Assembly: GCA_018262985.1 (NCBI GenBank)
Contig: JADFDI010000002.1
Span: 62,001 to 126,000 of the forward strand
DNA from: Spirochaetota bacterium
GTDB lineage: Bacteria > Spirochaetota > Spirochaetia > Treponematales > UBA12059
Length of the DNA stretch: 64,000 nucleotides
Direction of reading: 5' to 3'
Under the pieces are notes generated by a model. That model ran no database searches. It was not told the DNA's origin and saw only the letters and a program-made list of their open reading frames with translations. The position numbers and the translations under genes were made by a program. This document shows, in pieces, positions 15,703 through 23,155 of the stretch (the stretch's first letter is position 1; each line of letters opens with the position of its first letter).

Positions 15703-16791
15703 CTACTCCCGGTTCCAGCCCGACCAGGCGGTGCCTTTCCACGCGTTGGACCAGAGTCCGTCGCCGCCCGTAAGCGCGAAGAGGCGGGTGCCGACCGAGT
15801 CGTAGTAGAGCTTCGTGATGCTGGTTTCCTCGAGCGTGGTCTGGAAGTTGGTCAGGGTCGAGACGAGGCCGCGGTCGTCGACGACCGTCCAGGTTGAAGG
15901 ATCGACCTCGAAGTAGCCCTTCGCGCCTTTCGCCCCGAAGCTGCGCGTCGCGACGAGCACGACGGTGCCGCCGCCATCCGCCGGCACCTCGACGAGGTCG
16001 GAGAGGTAGGCGGTCGAATCGATCACGTGGGCGGTCCAGGCCGAGCCGTTCCAGACCGCGACGCTGCCCGAGGAGCCGGTCGCGACGACGTCGGCAGCGC
16101 CGCGCGCGAGCAGTCCCGTGACGGTGCCGACTCCGGGGGTGACGCTTGCGGCGAGCCCGCCGCCCGTGGTTGCGTCTCCCGTGTGCACGTCGTCGGCGTG
16201 CGCGGCGTAGAAGGTCGCGCCGTCATGGACCAGGGCCTTGACGCGACCGCCGCTCGGCGCGAGGCCGAAGGCGGCCGTGGCGAAATTGGCGCCTGAATGG
16301 ATGTTAGCGCTCGTCACGTCGGGATCGGCCGCCGTATCGGTGGCGCCTGCCGAAAGGAACACGGTGGAGTTGAGAAAGAATAGTGAATCCGGAGCCATGG
16401 TCGAAATGCCATCGGTGACGACGTCGGACCAGATGCTTCCGTCCCAGAGTTTGACCATGCTGGTGTCGCCGTCGGTAAAGAGTACCCATAGGGAGCTCGT
16501 TCCGTCGGACGCGGCGCTCACGGCGTAGAGACCGGTCGGCGTCCCCGCGACCTTGCTCCAGGTTTCGCCCGTGACCGACCGTCTCCACAGCGCGCCGACT
16601 CCGGCGTAGTAGTCGCTTCCGAAGCGGACGACGAAATTGGGCGTCTGGCTGGCGAAGGCTTCGGTGCCGTTGTCGATGGGGGTCTCGAGCGAGAGGCTTT
16701 CGAAGATGCCGACCGGCCCCTCGGAGCAGGCGCCGAGGATGACCGCGGACAGGAGCGCGAGGGCGAGCGTGGCGCGCGCGAGGTGTTTCAT
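15703..16791 (-). CDS. Putative beta-propeller-like lipoprotein
   Basis: A 362-residue exported protein with a lipobox (AVILGAC, Cys near 22). The mature part is rich in short beta motifs with repeated Trp-Gly-Ser segments (LWVLFTDGDTSMVKLWDGSIW, SVAVWNGSAWTAHVIDS), as in sequences that fold as propellers. No enzyme motif was seen and I cannot name a family. It lies 13 bases after the outer-membrane-like gene and has AAGGAGG before the ATG, so the two form an operon and their products may form a pair at the cell surface (inference). Confidence 0.6.
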   Translation of the reverse strand: MKHLARATLALALLSAVILGACSEGPVGIFESLSLETPIDNGTEAFASQTPNFVVRFGSDYYAGVGALWRRSVTGETWSKVAGTPTGLYAVSAASDGTSSLWVLFTDGDTSMVKLWDGSIWSDVVTDGISTMAPDSLFFLNSTVFLSAGATDTAADPDVTSANIHSGANFATAAFGLAPSGGRVKALVHDGATFYAAHADDVHTGDATTGGGLAASVTPGVGTVTGLLARGAADVVATGSSGSVAVWNGSAWTAHVIDSTAYLSDLVEVPADGGGTVVLVATRSFGAKGAKGYFEVDPSTWTVVDDRGLVSTLTNFQTTLEETSITKLYYDSVGTRLFALTGGDGLWSNAWKGTAWSGWNRE

Positions 16792-16804
16792 GGTTGCGCC
16801 CTCC

Positions 16805-17422
16805 TTAGAGATGGTAGGTGGCGGTCAGGGTGGTCTCGAGGAAGCCGCCGAGCCGGTTGCTGTCTGGATAGTCGAGGTACATCTGCGGGATCAGCCAGAA
16901 TTCGGTCCGCAGGCCGAGTCCCCAGTCCGCGGACTGCCGCCAGAGCCAGTCGGCGCCGAAACGGACGACCGGGTCGACGTGGGATAGCTCGCCGAGCCGC
17001 TGCAGTACCGCGCCGGCCGCGACCGTGGGCGCGATCTCGAAGGGGGAAAGGACGAAGTGCCATGAGGCGCGGAATGCCAGCGGCGCGGCGAAGAAGGTCC
17101 GGCCCGCCACGGAGCCCGCCACGAGGCCGCCGAGCTCGCCGCCGATGGCGAAGCCGCGCGCGACGAAGTGCATGTACGAGAGCGAGAAGGCAGCGCCGGG
17201 ACCGAGGTTGAGCGGGTCGAAGCTCCCGTCGGAAAGGTCGAGATTGAGGAGCCCGAAGCCGGCTCCGAGCCGGAAGGAGAGCAGCGCGTCGCCGCTTTCG
17301 TACGGATTGGTGGGGAACTCGCCTGAATCCACGGACGGATCGGCGGCATCCTGGGCGAAGGCCGCGGTGGCGGCGAGCGCGACGGCCAGCAGGGCGATCG
17401 CGCGGATGGAAGGTCGGTTCAT
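16805..17422 (-). CDS. Putative outer-membrane beta-barrel protein
   Basis: A 205-residue exported protein with a cleavable signal peptide (AVALAATAAFAQ). The mature sequence alternates Gly/aromatic and hydrophobic residues in short strands (LLSFRLGAGFGLLNLDLS, GAAFSLSYMHFVARGFAIGGE, LGLRTEFWLIPQMYLDY) and ends in a strand FLETTLTATYHL, all as in small 8-strand barrels. ATG 17422 has GGAGG 4-5 bases upstream. It is first in an operon with the following lipoprotein. Small barrels of this type are common in Treponema, but function is unknown. Confidence 0.6.
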   Translation of the reverse strand: MNRPSIRAIALLAVALAATAAFAQDAADPSVDSGEFPTNPYESGDALLSFRLGAGFGLLNLDLSDGSFDPLNLGPGAAFSLSYMHFVARGFAIGGELGGLVAGSVAGRTFFAAPLAFRASWHFVLSPFEIAPTVAAGAVLQRLGELSHVDPVVRFGADWLWRQSADWGLGLRTEFWLIPQMYLDYPDSNRLGGFLETTLTATYHL

Positions 17423-17439
17423 GGGGCCTCCGGGTCGGG

Positions 17440-17468
17440 ACTATAGCACGTAGCGTGCCCGTTGAAAA
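17440..17468 (-). promoter_or_regulatory. Promoter of the outer-membrane/lipoprotein operon, with dyad in the spacer
   Basis: Minus-strand TTTTCA (17463-17468), a 17-base spacer and TATAGT (17440-17445) lie 18 bases before the start codon. The spacer holds a perfect small dyad, GCACG-TAG-CGTGC (17446-17458), which could be an operator. Confidence 0.45.
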
Positions 17469-17487
17469 GGACGCGGGCTTCCGATGG

Positions 17488-18018
17488 TTACGCCCGCCCG
17501 GGGCGGTCGCGCGTCCGTATCCACGCGTCCGAGGCCAGTTCGAGGAGCCATCCGTCGGCGGGCGCCTGGACGCGGGCCGAGCGCCACATCGAGAGCCTGA
17601 AGGCGCGAAAGGCGAGCGTCGCATTTCCGTGTCGGTCCCCGTCCGGTTCCTCCTCCGCGCGCGCCTCTCCGACCTCGAGCCCGCCTGGCCCTTCCGCGTC
17701 GTCATCGGAAGGAAAGCAAGCGCCGAGCCCTCGCAGGAGGCGCGCGGTCGGGGCGTCCGGCTCCAGGACCAGGGTCCTTCCCCTCCAGGCCGGCGGACCG
17801 AAGCGCAGGACTTCGGAATGGGTGCGCGCGAATGCGGCCGCCGCCTCGAACGCCGCCCGCGGAACAGCACCGCTTCCCGAGGCGACGGGCGCGCATCCGA
17901 ACAGCAACAACGGAGGCAGCGTTTTCGCGCGGGGCAGTTTGGCTTGGAGCTCCGCCATCAGGTTGGGGGGCGGTTCGAGGATGGCCAACCACCCGCTGTA
18001 TTCAGGCTCCGCCTTCAT
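17488..18018 (-). CDS. Hypothetical protein, possibly a degenerate 2H phosphoesterase
   Basis: A 176-residue protein starting at ATG 18018 (MKAEPEYSGWLAILEPPP). The layout (GWLAI near the N-terminus, then LPPLLLFGC about residue 36, and RHGNATLAFRAFRL about 132) is reminiscent of LigT/2'-5' RNA ligase-like proteins, whose two H-x-T/S motifs sit in such strands. Neither motif is intact, so the assignment is weak and activity is doubtful. It is divergent from the next gene with only 46 bases between the two starts. No ribosome binding site is visible; a GTATAC box lies just upstream. Confidence 0.45.
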   Translation of the reverse strand: MKAEPEYSGWLAILEPPPNLMAELQAKLPRAKTLPPLLLFGCAPVASGSGAVPRAAFEAAAAFARTHSEVLRFGPPAWRGRTLVLEPDAPTARLLRGLGACFPSDDDAEGPGGLEVGEARAEEEPDGDRHGNATLAFRAFRLSMWRSARVQAPADGWLLELASDAWIRTRDRPGRA

Positions 18019-18064
18019 GCCGTCATGGTATACTCGGGGCGAGCGACTTGGAAAGGGAGGCCCC

Positions 18065-18835
18065 ATGCGCCAGAAAGTTGGAGAACTCGCCGATCGTCTC
18101 GCCGCCGCGATCGGGTCGGAGGCGGGAATCGAAGCCATCGTGCTGGGAGAAGCGAGCGCCGCCGACCCGAACGATCCCTACTTCGCCCTCGTGCTCGACG
18201 CGTACTGTCGCGGCGGGGTTCCGGAGCCGGCGACGCGGGCCTTGGCCTACGGAGAGGTAGGGGACCTCGAAAGCTCCCGTTTCCAGGACAAGGACCGTTT
18301 CTTCGTCGGGGGCTTGCCCGTCCGCGTCGAGTACAAGCGGGTCGACCGCGTGGAGGAGCTCCTCGGGAAGGGCAAGGACGCGCTTCCCGTCCTCAAGGGT
18401 TCGGGGACCTATACGCTGTACCGTCTCGAGACCGGGCCGATCCTCTTCGATCGTTCCGGGTGGCTCGCCGGAATCCGTTCGAGCCTCCGCTCCCTTCCGG
18501 CCGATTTCTGGGAAATGCTGCTCGAGGGTTTCCGCTTCAAGATGGAGCATCACCTCTCCGATCTCGGCGCGGCCTCGCTGACCGGAGATCCGTTCTTCTT
18601 CCATGTGTCGATGGCCGGCTTCCTCCGCTACGTCGCCGCGACCCTGTTCATGGCGAATCGTCGCTTCGAGCCCTCGAACCGTCAGGTCGACGGCATGGTC
18701 AGGACCTTGCCGAAGCTGCCGGACCAGTTCGAGGCGCGATGGACGAGCCTGCTCCGCCTCGACGGGGGCATCACCCCGGAGCGCGCGTTCGGCATCGCTC
18801 AATTGCTGGCGCGGAGCGTGCTTTCGATGCGATGA
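18065..18835 (+). CDS. Uncharacterised protein, DUF4037/nucleotidyltransferase-like
   Basis: A 256-residue soluble protein from ATG 18065, which has GGGAGG 4 bases before it; the much longer track ORF is an artefact. The N-terminus (GIEAIVLGEASAADPNDPYFALVLDAY) has the place and spacing of a minimal nucleotidyltransferase strand-helix with paired acidic residues, and the all-helical second half (FWEMLLEGFRFKMEHHLSDL, FLRYVAATLFMANRRFEPSNR) resembles DUF4037 proteins. The classic GS-x-ARG-xD-x-D motif is not intact, so catalysis is uncertain. It converges on the DUF115 operon, with 17 bases between the stops. Confidence 0.5.
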   Translation: MRQKVGELADRLAAAIGSEAGIEAIVLGEASAADPNDPYFALVLDAYCRGGVPEPATRALAYGEVGDLESSRFQDKDRFFVGGLPVRVEYKRVDRVEELLGKGKDALPVLKGSGTYTLYRLETGPILFDRSGWLAGIRSSLRSLPADFWEMLLEGFRFKMEHHLSDLGAASLTGDPFFFHVSMAGFLRYVAATLFMANRRFEPSNRQVDGMVRTLPKLPDQFEARWTSLLRLDGGITPERAFGIAQLLARSVLSMR

Positions 18836-18852
18836 GGTTCCTGGCCTCCGTT

Positions 18853-20493
18853 TTAGGCCAACTCCTCGTCGAGCAGCTCCATCGCGCGGCGGCGCGCCTC
18901 CTCCAGGGCCACTTCCGGTTCCGCTTCTCCTCCCGCTCCGAGAGCCGCCGCGAGCGGCAGCAGGGTCGTCCAGAGGTCCCGCGAGGCGGCATCCAGACGC
19001 TTCAGATGGACGGCCGCGGGGGCCGCGGGTCCGTCCAGCGCGGCCAATCCGTCGCGGTAGGCGCGAAGGAAGCGCTCCGGCGTCGTCGACGCGGCTCCTG
19101 CGCCGAAGAAGCCGCGACCGCCGTTTCCACGGGGCTCGGGCGAAGCCAGGTCGAGCCTGACGCCGCGACCCCGCGCCGCGATGACGCGCATCCGGGAACG
19201 CGACGCGAACGATTCCAGCCGCGATCGGTAGGCTTCGAGGGGCCTGGAGACGTAGCGGAAGCCCCGTTCGTCCTCCTCGCGCGCGAGAGGGTCGCTGCGG
19301 TACAGGAAGCCGGCGAACGACGACTCCAGCGGACGGACGCGGGAAGCGCGGTCGTCGAAGTAGCGATGTATGTAGGTTCCGCGCGCGTAGCTCGAACCCG
19401 AGGGATAGGAATAGTCGGCGCCGTACAGCGTCGCGGTCTCGGCGCCGAGCGACTCGGCCAGCGAAAGAGCCGCGAAGGCGACGTTTCCGCCGCTCGTGTC
19501 GATGGCCGGGAACGGCCTCCATTTGGCCGATACGTAGCGGCAGAACGGGTGGCCGGAGGAGACGAATCGGAGGTCGGCGAAGCGCCGGGTCACCGTGGGT
19601 GGCGAGGCCAGGTCGAGGACCAGGGGAATCCGGGCTTGCTCTCCGACGAAATGGTAGTAGCTGATGTGCTGGCAATCGATCGAAATCACCGCGTCGGGTT
19701 CGATGCCCGCGCTTGAAAGGGCCGGAAGGCTCGTATCGGCCGCGATGAGGAATGCCTCGCTTCTGCGATTCCGGATTTCCGCGAGCTGATCCTCGAGCGA
19801 GGGACCTGCGCCGCACACCATCGCCTTCCTGACGGGCGGTAGCGGCTTGTAGGGCCCAGCTGCCCGCGGCAGGTTCCGGATGGTGTTCCTGAACCAGGCC
19901 AGACCGAAATGAGCCTGCACGCTGAAATCGTCACGTATGGTCTTCAGGGCCGATTCGACGCCATGGGCGCAGGCATCGAACCAGGGCCGATCGAGTTCCA
20001 CGCGCGCGCGGAGCGAGGCGGTGACGAGGCCGCCCGACAAGGAAGGAAGGTACAACCCGGGCAGTTCCCTGCCGGCCGCCGCCGGCTCCGGTTCCGCGAG
20101 CAGGGTGAAGCGCGGGTCCGCGAACAGGCGGCTCAGATCCGCGACCTCGATGATGGATCTCACGACGCCCAGGTCCGGTTCGACGCAGAGGAGTCCGGTC
20201 AGTCGGGGATTCCCCAGGAAGGGAAGGATATGCCACGCCGCTCCCAGTCCGTACGAGATTGCGAAAAACGGCGTCGGCGCGTCGGGCGCGGCCCTCTCGC
20301 CGTCCGCCTCGGGATCGTAGAGTCCGTGAAGGCGGACGGCGCGCCCTCCCCGCGTCATCACCGGCACGAGGGCTCCGGATTTAGCCTCGAGGAAGGAGAC
20401 GCCGGGATCGGGAGCCATGCCGGCCAGTTTCCCGGCGATACCTTGATGTCGGCCGGATAGGGCGAGCAGGTTGCGCTCGAGCGTAGGATTCAT
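18853..20493 (-). CDS. DUF115 / MptE-like motility accessory protein (Maf family), copy A
   Basis: A 546-residue protein with the canonical DUF115 core: AMVCGAGPSLEDQLAEI (about 225), then FLIAADTSLPALSSAGIEPDAVISIDCQ, later ETATLYGADYSYP. The domain is shared by archaeal 6-hydroxymethylpterin pyrophosphokinase (MptE) and bacterial Maf proteins, which are needed for flagellin glycosylation with nonulosonic acids. In a spirochaete a role in modifying flagellar or envelope proteins is the reasonable inference. The start is ATG 20493, overlapping the stop of the second DUF115 gene (ATGA); the longer track ORF overlaps that gene and is rejected. Confidence 0.82.
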   Translation of the reverse strand: MNPTLERNLLALSGRHQGIAGKLAGMAPDPGVSFLEAKSGALVPVMTRGGRAVRLHGLYDPEADGERAAPDAPTPFFAISYGLGAAWHILPFLGNPRLTGLLCVEPDLGVVRSIIEVADLSRLFADPRFTLLAEPEPAAAGRELPGLYLPSLSGGLVTASLRARVELDRPWFDACAHGVESALKTIRDDFSVQAHFGLAWFRNTIRNLPRAAGPYKPLPPVRKAMVCGAGPSLEDQLAEIRNRRSEAFLIAADTSLPALSSAGIEPDAVISIDCQHISYYHFVGEQARIPLVLDLASPPTVTRRFADLRFVSSGHPFCRYVSAKWRPFPAIDTSGGNVAFAALSLAESLGAETATLYGADYSYPSGSSYARGTYIHRYFDDRASRVRPLESSFAGFLYRSDPLAREEDERGFRYVSRPLEAYRSRLESFASRSRMRVIAARGRGVRLDLASPEPRGNGGRGFFGAGAASTTPERFLRAYRDGLAALDGPAAPAAVHLKRLDAASRDLWTTLLPLAAALGAGGEAEPEVALEEARRRAMELLDEELA

Positions 20494-22019
20494 CCGAGCA
20501 GCTCCTCGAGGATTTCCGTCATCGATACCGCGAAGCAGGCGACAGTCGCCGCCGTCAGGGCGGGGGTGGCGGTGCCGCGCGCCCTTTCGGCCAGCCATTC
20601 GGAGGCCCGATCGCCGCAGAACGCCTCGAGTCCCTGTCGCAGCGCTTCGGGAAGGTCCCTGCCCGGAGGCAGACCCTCGAGCCCGTCGGCCAGATCGGAG
20701 GCGAGCCGCTCGAGGATCTCGCGAAGCTTCCGTTCCCTCCCTCCTGCCGACGCGGAAGCGCGATAGGGCCCGCGGATCGGCGAGAAGGGCTGAGCCGGGA
20801 AGCCAAGGAGCGTGCGCGCGTTCGCCATGGTCGTCCGGGGAAGCGAGGCGGGCGAAGCGGGGGATTCGCTCAGGGTCAGGGCGACAGGGCAAGGCAGGCC
20901 GACTCCGGCATAGGCCTCGAAAGCCCTCGATGCGCGCCAGCGGCCGTCCATCCGGGTCGGGTATCCGCTCGCGACGCGCATGAAGGCCTTCGAATGGGCC
21001 GGAGCGATCCGGCTTTTCGAGGCATGGTCGAGCGCGTCGAAAGCGTAGGGGCGTGCATGCTCGCGAAGGTCGTCCGCGGCGAAGTCGACGCCGGCGACCA
21101 CGAGCGAGCTTACGCCCAGCGCCGTCGCGAGCGAGGCCGCGCTGCCCGCGGCGGTTCCGTGCGGCGCCGCGCGGACCGGATCGGCTCCCAGGGCAGCGAG
21201 GAACGGCGCGTCATGGAAGATGCCGAGCTCGACCGGCACGAGGCGTCCGGCCTCCACGACCGAAGGGGGAAGCCTGGCATGGAGCGGAGCAGCGATCGGT
21301 ACCCGCTCGGGGATCCTGAAGTGCAGGAGGTTCCAGGCTCCGGGATCGCTGGCGAACGCCAACTCGGGTATGAAGCCGCGCGTCACGCAAGCATCGGCCG
21401 CCGAGGCGAGGGCCCAGACCCTTATCCGTCCGGCCAGGTCCGCTAGTCCGTCGAGCGCCGCTTCGAGCCCGGGACCCGCCGCGGCGAGCAAAAGGGGGCG
21501 CGTATCCGGCGTGATGGATGAATAGGCCTCGATCCGCAGGAAATTCCTGCACGAATTGAGGAGCCAGCGCCGAGCCCAGAATCGCTCGCTGTTACGCGCG
21601 GCCGACAGGAAGCGAAGCGCCTCGGCGAGCTCGGCGCCGGCCAGCCCGGCGAAAGCGGGGTAGCGCGCCAGGGTCGGACGCCATTCCACGACGAGAATGC
21701 CGCCGTCGAGCCGTCCTTCTAGCGTCCGCACCAGGAAGTCGCGGATTCGCGACGGCGTATCGGGATACCACCGTAGGGCCGAAGACGCTTGTTCGAGTCC
21801 CCTGAAGCGGGGGTCCGCCTGGAGCGATGCTATGGTCGTTCCGGGCCAAAGCCTGTCGGCCGCCACGGCGATCCAATCGGACGCCGGCGCCAACGAGACG
21901 AGCGCCGAGGGTCGACGTCCGCCCGAACGCGCCTCGAGGAAGCGAAGCGCCTCGGCCAGCGGATCGCGGGTCGAATGGAAGCGCGAAGGATCCGCGCGAC
22001 CGCCCGGAGGCTCGATCAA
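20490..22019 (-). CDS. DUF115 / MptE-like protein, divergent copy B
   Basis: A 509-residue protein with the same overall plan as its downstream neighbour but more diverged: LLLAAAGPGLEAALDGLADLAGRIRVWALASAADACVTRGFIPELAFASDP is the DUF115 core (about residue 195 on, recognisable GxGPxLE), followed by SSLVVAGVDFA. The track ORF begins at 22238 inside the previous gene; the likely start is TTG 22019, which overlaps that gene's TGA (TTGA), the same overlap type seen at 4908. No ribosome binding site is evident, so translation may depend on coupling. The two DUF115 genes probably arose by duplication and may act as a pair. Confidence 0.7.
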   Translation of the reverse strand: MIEPPGGRADPSRFHSTRDPLAEALRFLEARSGGRRPSALVSLAPASDWIAVAADRLWPGTTIASLQADPRFRGLEQASSALRWYPDTPSRIRDFLVRTLEGRLDGGILVVEWRPTLARYPAFAGLAGAELAEALRFLSAARNSERFWARRWLLNSCRNFLRIEAYSSITPDTRPLLLAAAGPGLEAALDGLADLAGRIRVWALASAADACVTRGFIPELAFASDPGAWNLLHFRIPERVPIAAPLHARLPPSVVEAGRLVPVELGIFHDAPFLAALGADPVRAAPHGTAAGSAASLATALGVSSLVVAGVDFAADDLREHARPYAFDALDHASKSRIAPAHSKAFMRVASGYPTRMDGRWRASRAFEAYAGVGLPCPVALTLSESPASPASLPRTTMANARTLLGFPAQPFSPIRGPYRASASAGGRERKLREILERLASDLADGLEGLPPGRDLPEALRQGLEAFCGDRASEWLAERARGTATPALTAATVACFAVSMTEILEELLG

Positions 22020-23154
22020 GGCCGCGGTTTCATCGAGCCGAGGAAAGTCTCGATGTATCCCTCGAGCCCTTGCTCGTCCGAGCGGACCGAGAGGAAACCG
22101 AGAATCGGCAATTCGCTCCTGTCGAAACCGCCCAGCGCCCGGGAGAGGCTCGTGGCGAATTGCGCGGCGAGCAATTCGGGGTCGGGGGGGCTGCGGGTCA
22201 GCATGTAGACGGCGAGCCTGGAATCCGGCGACACGCACGCTCCTCCCGTTTCGGAGAGGAGCGAGGAGGCGACCCGGTCGACGAGGGACATGAACGCGTC
22301 CGGTTCGGCGTCGAAGTCCCTCTTCATGGCTTTCCTGATTCCGGAGGCGTCGAAAGACGCGAGGACCAAATGGGAAGCGCCCATCATCCGCATCTTGCGT
22401 GAGAGGTCCCGGCCGAGTTCCGCCGCGGAGCAGCGAAGGCGTTCAGGCATTCCGAGGACGCGCCCGAGGCCAGGGTCGAGCCTGGCGCCGAGGGCCGCGA
22501 AGGCGGCTTCGAGAGTGCCGCTGGGACGCGGTTCGATCGGTCTATCGGAAAGGTACAGGGCTCGGTCCCCGAAACGCAGGGCGTCCAGGGACCGGAATCC
22601 GGACGCGGTCGCGGACGCCAGGCCCAGCCTTAGCGCGTCGAGAGAAGAACCTCCGGCGCGATGCGAGATCGGCCATGCATCGATCATGGCCTGGTCGATG
22701 GACATGCCGCCGCTCGGCGGCAACTTGAATCCGGCTCCGGAGGCGTATCGAAACACAGCGTCGTCGCCGAGGCGCAGGAAGAGTCCCCACGCCCTGGGCG
22801 CGAGCGCTTTCGAGATTTCGCTCGCTATCCGGAAGGCTACCGAGAGGGACGAGCCGTGGATGGTTTCCAGGCGCTTGCCGAAGCCCTCGAGGGAAGCGGG
22901 GCGGACCGCGGGATCCTCATACGTCGATGCGGGACTGAGCGGGCGCTCCGCTGCGGCGCGCGTTCCGGATCGCGGAACGCGCCCTTCATCGGTGGAGGGT
23001 TCCCGTGCAACGGGTCGATCCGGCGCGCTTGGCGCCGGACCCGTCACGGGAGCTTTTTTTTTTCGTGCCCGGCTTCGAGAGCCCGCCTGAGCAGTCCGTC
23101 TTTGGCCGGTCGGCCGGGCACGCCGCCCGAGAGGGCTCGTTCGAGGAGGCTCAT
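22016..23154 (-). CDS. Uncharacterised protein interrupted by a frameshift at an A10 run
   Basis: Two reading frames appear to make one gene. ATG 23154, four bases after the preceding stop codon begins, encodes MSLLERALSGGVPGRPAKDG... then hits ten consecutive A (T10 at 23054-23063 on the plus strand) and a stop at 23044. Beyond the run, the frame one base over stays open for 343 codons (GTG 23047 to 22016). One extra A, or a -1 shift on the run, joins them into about 379 residues. The large part contains a GAF/PAS-like stretch (ALAPRAWGLFLRLGDDAVFRYASGAG) and a mixed C-terminal domain (LVLASFDASGIRKAMKRDFDAEPDAF); I cannot name the family. It overlaps the DUF115 copy B start by four bases. 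Confidence 0.6.
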
Positions 23155-23155
23155 A

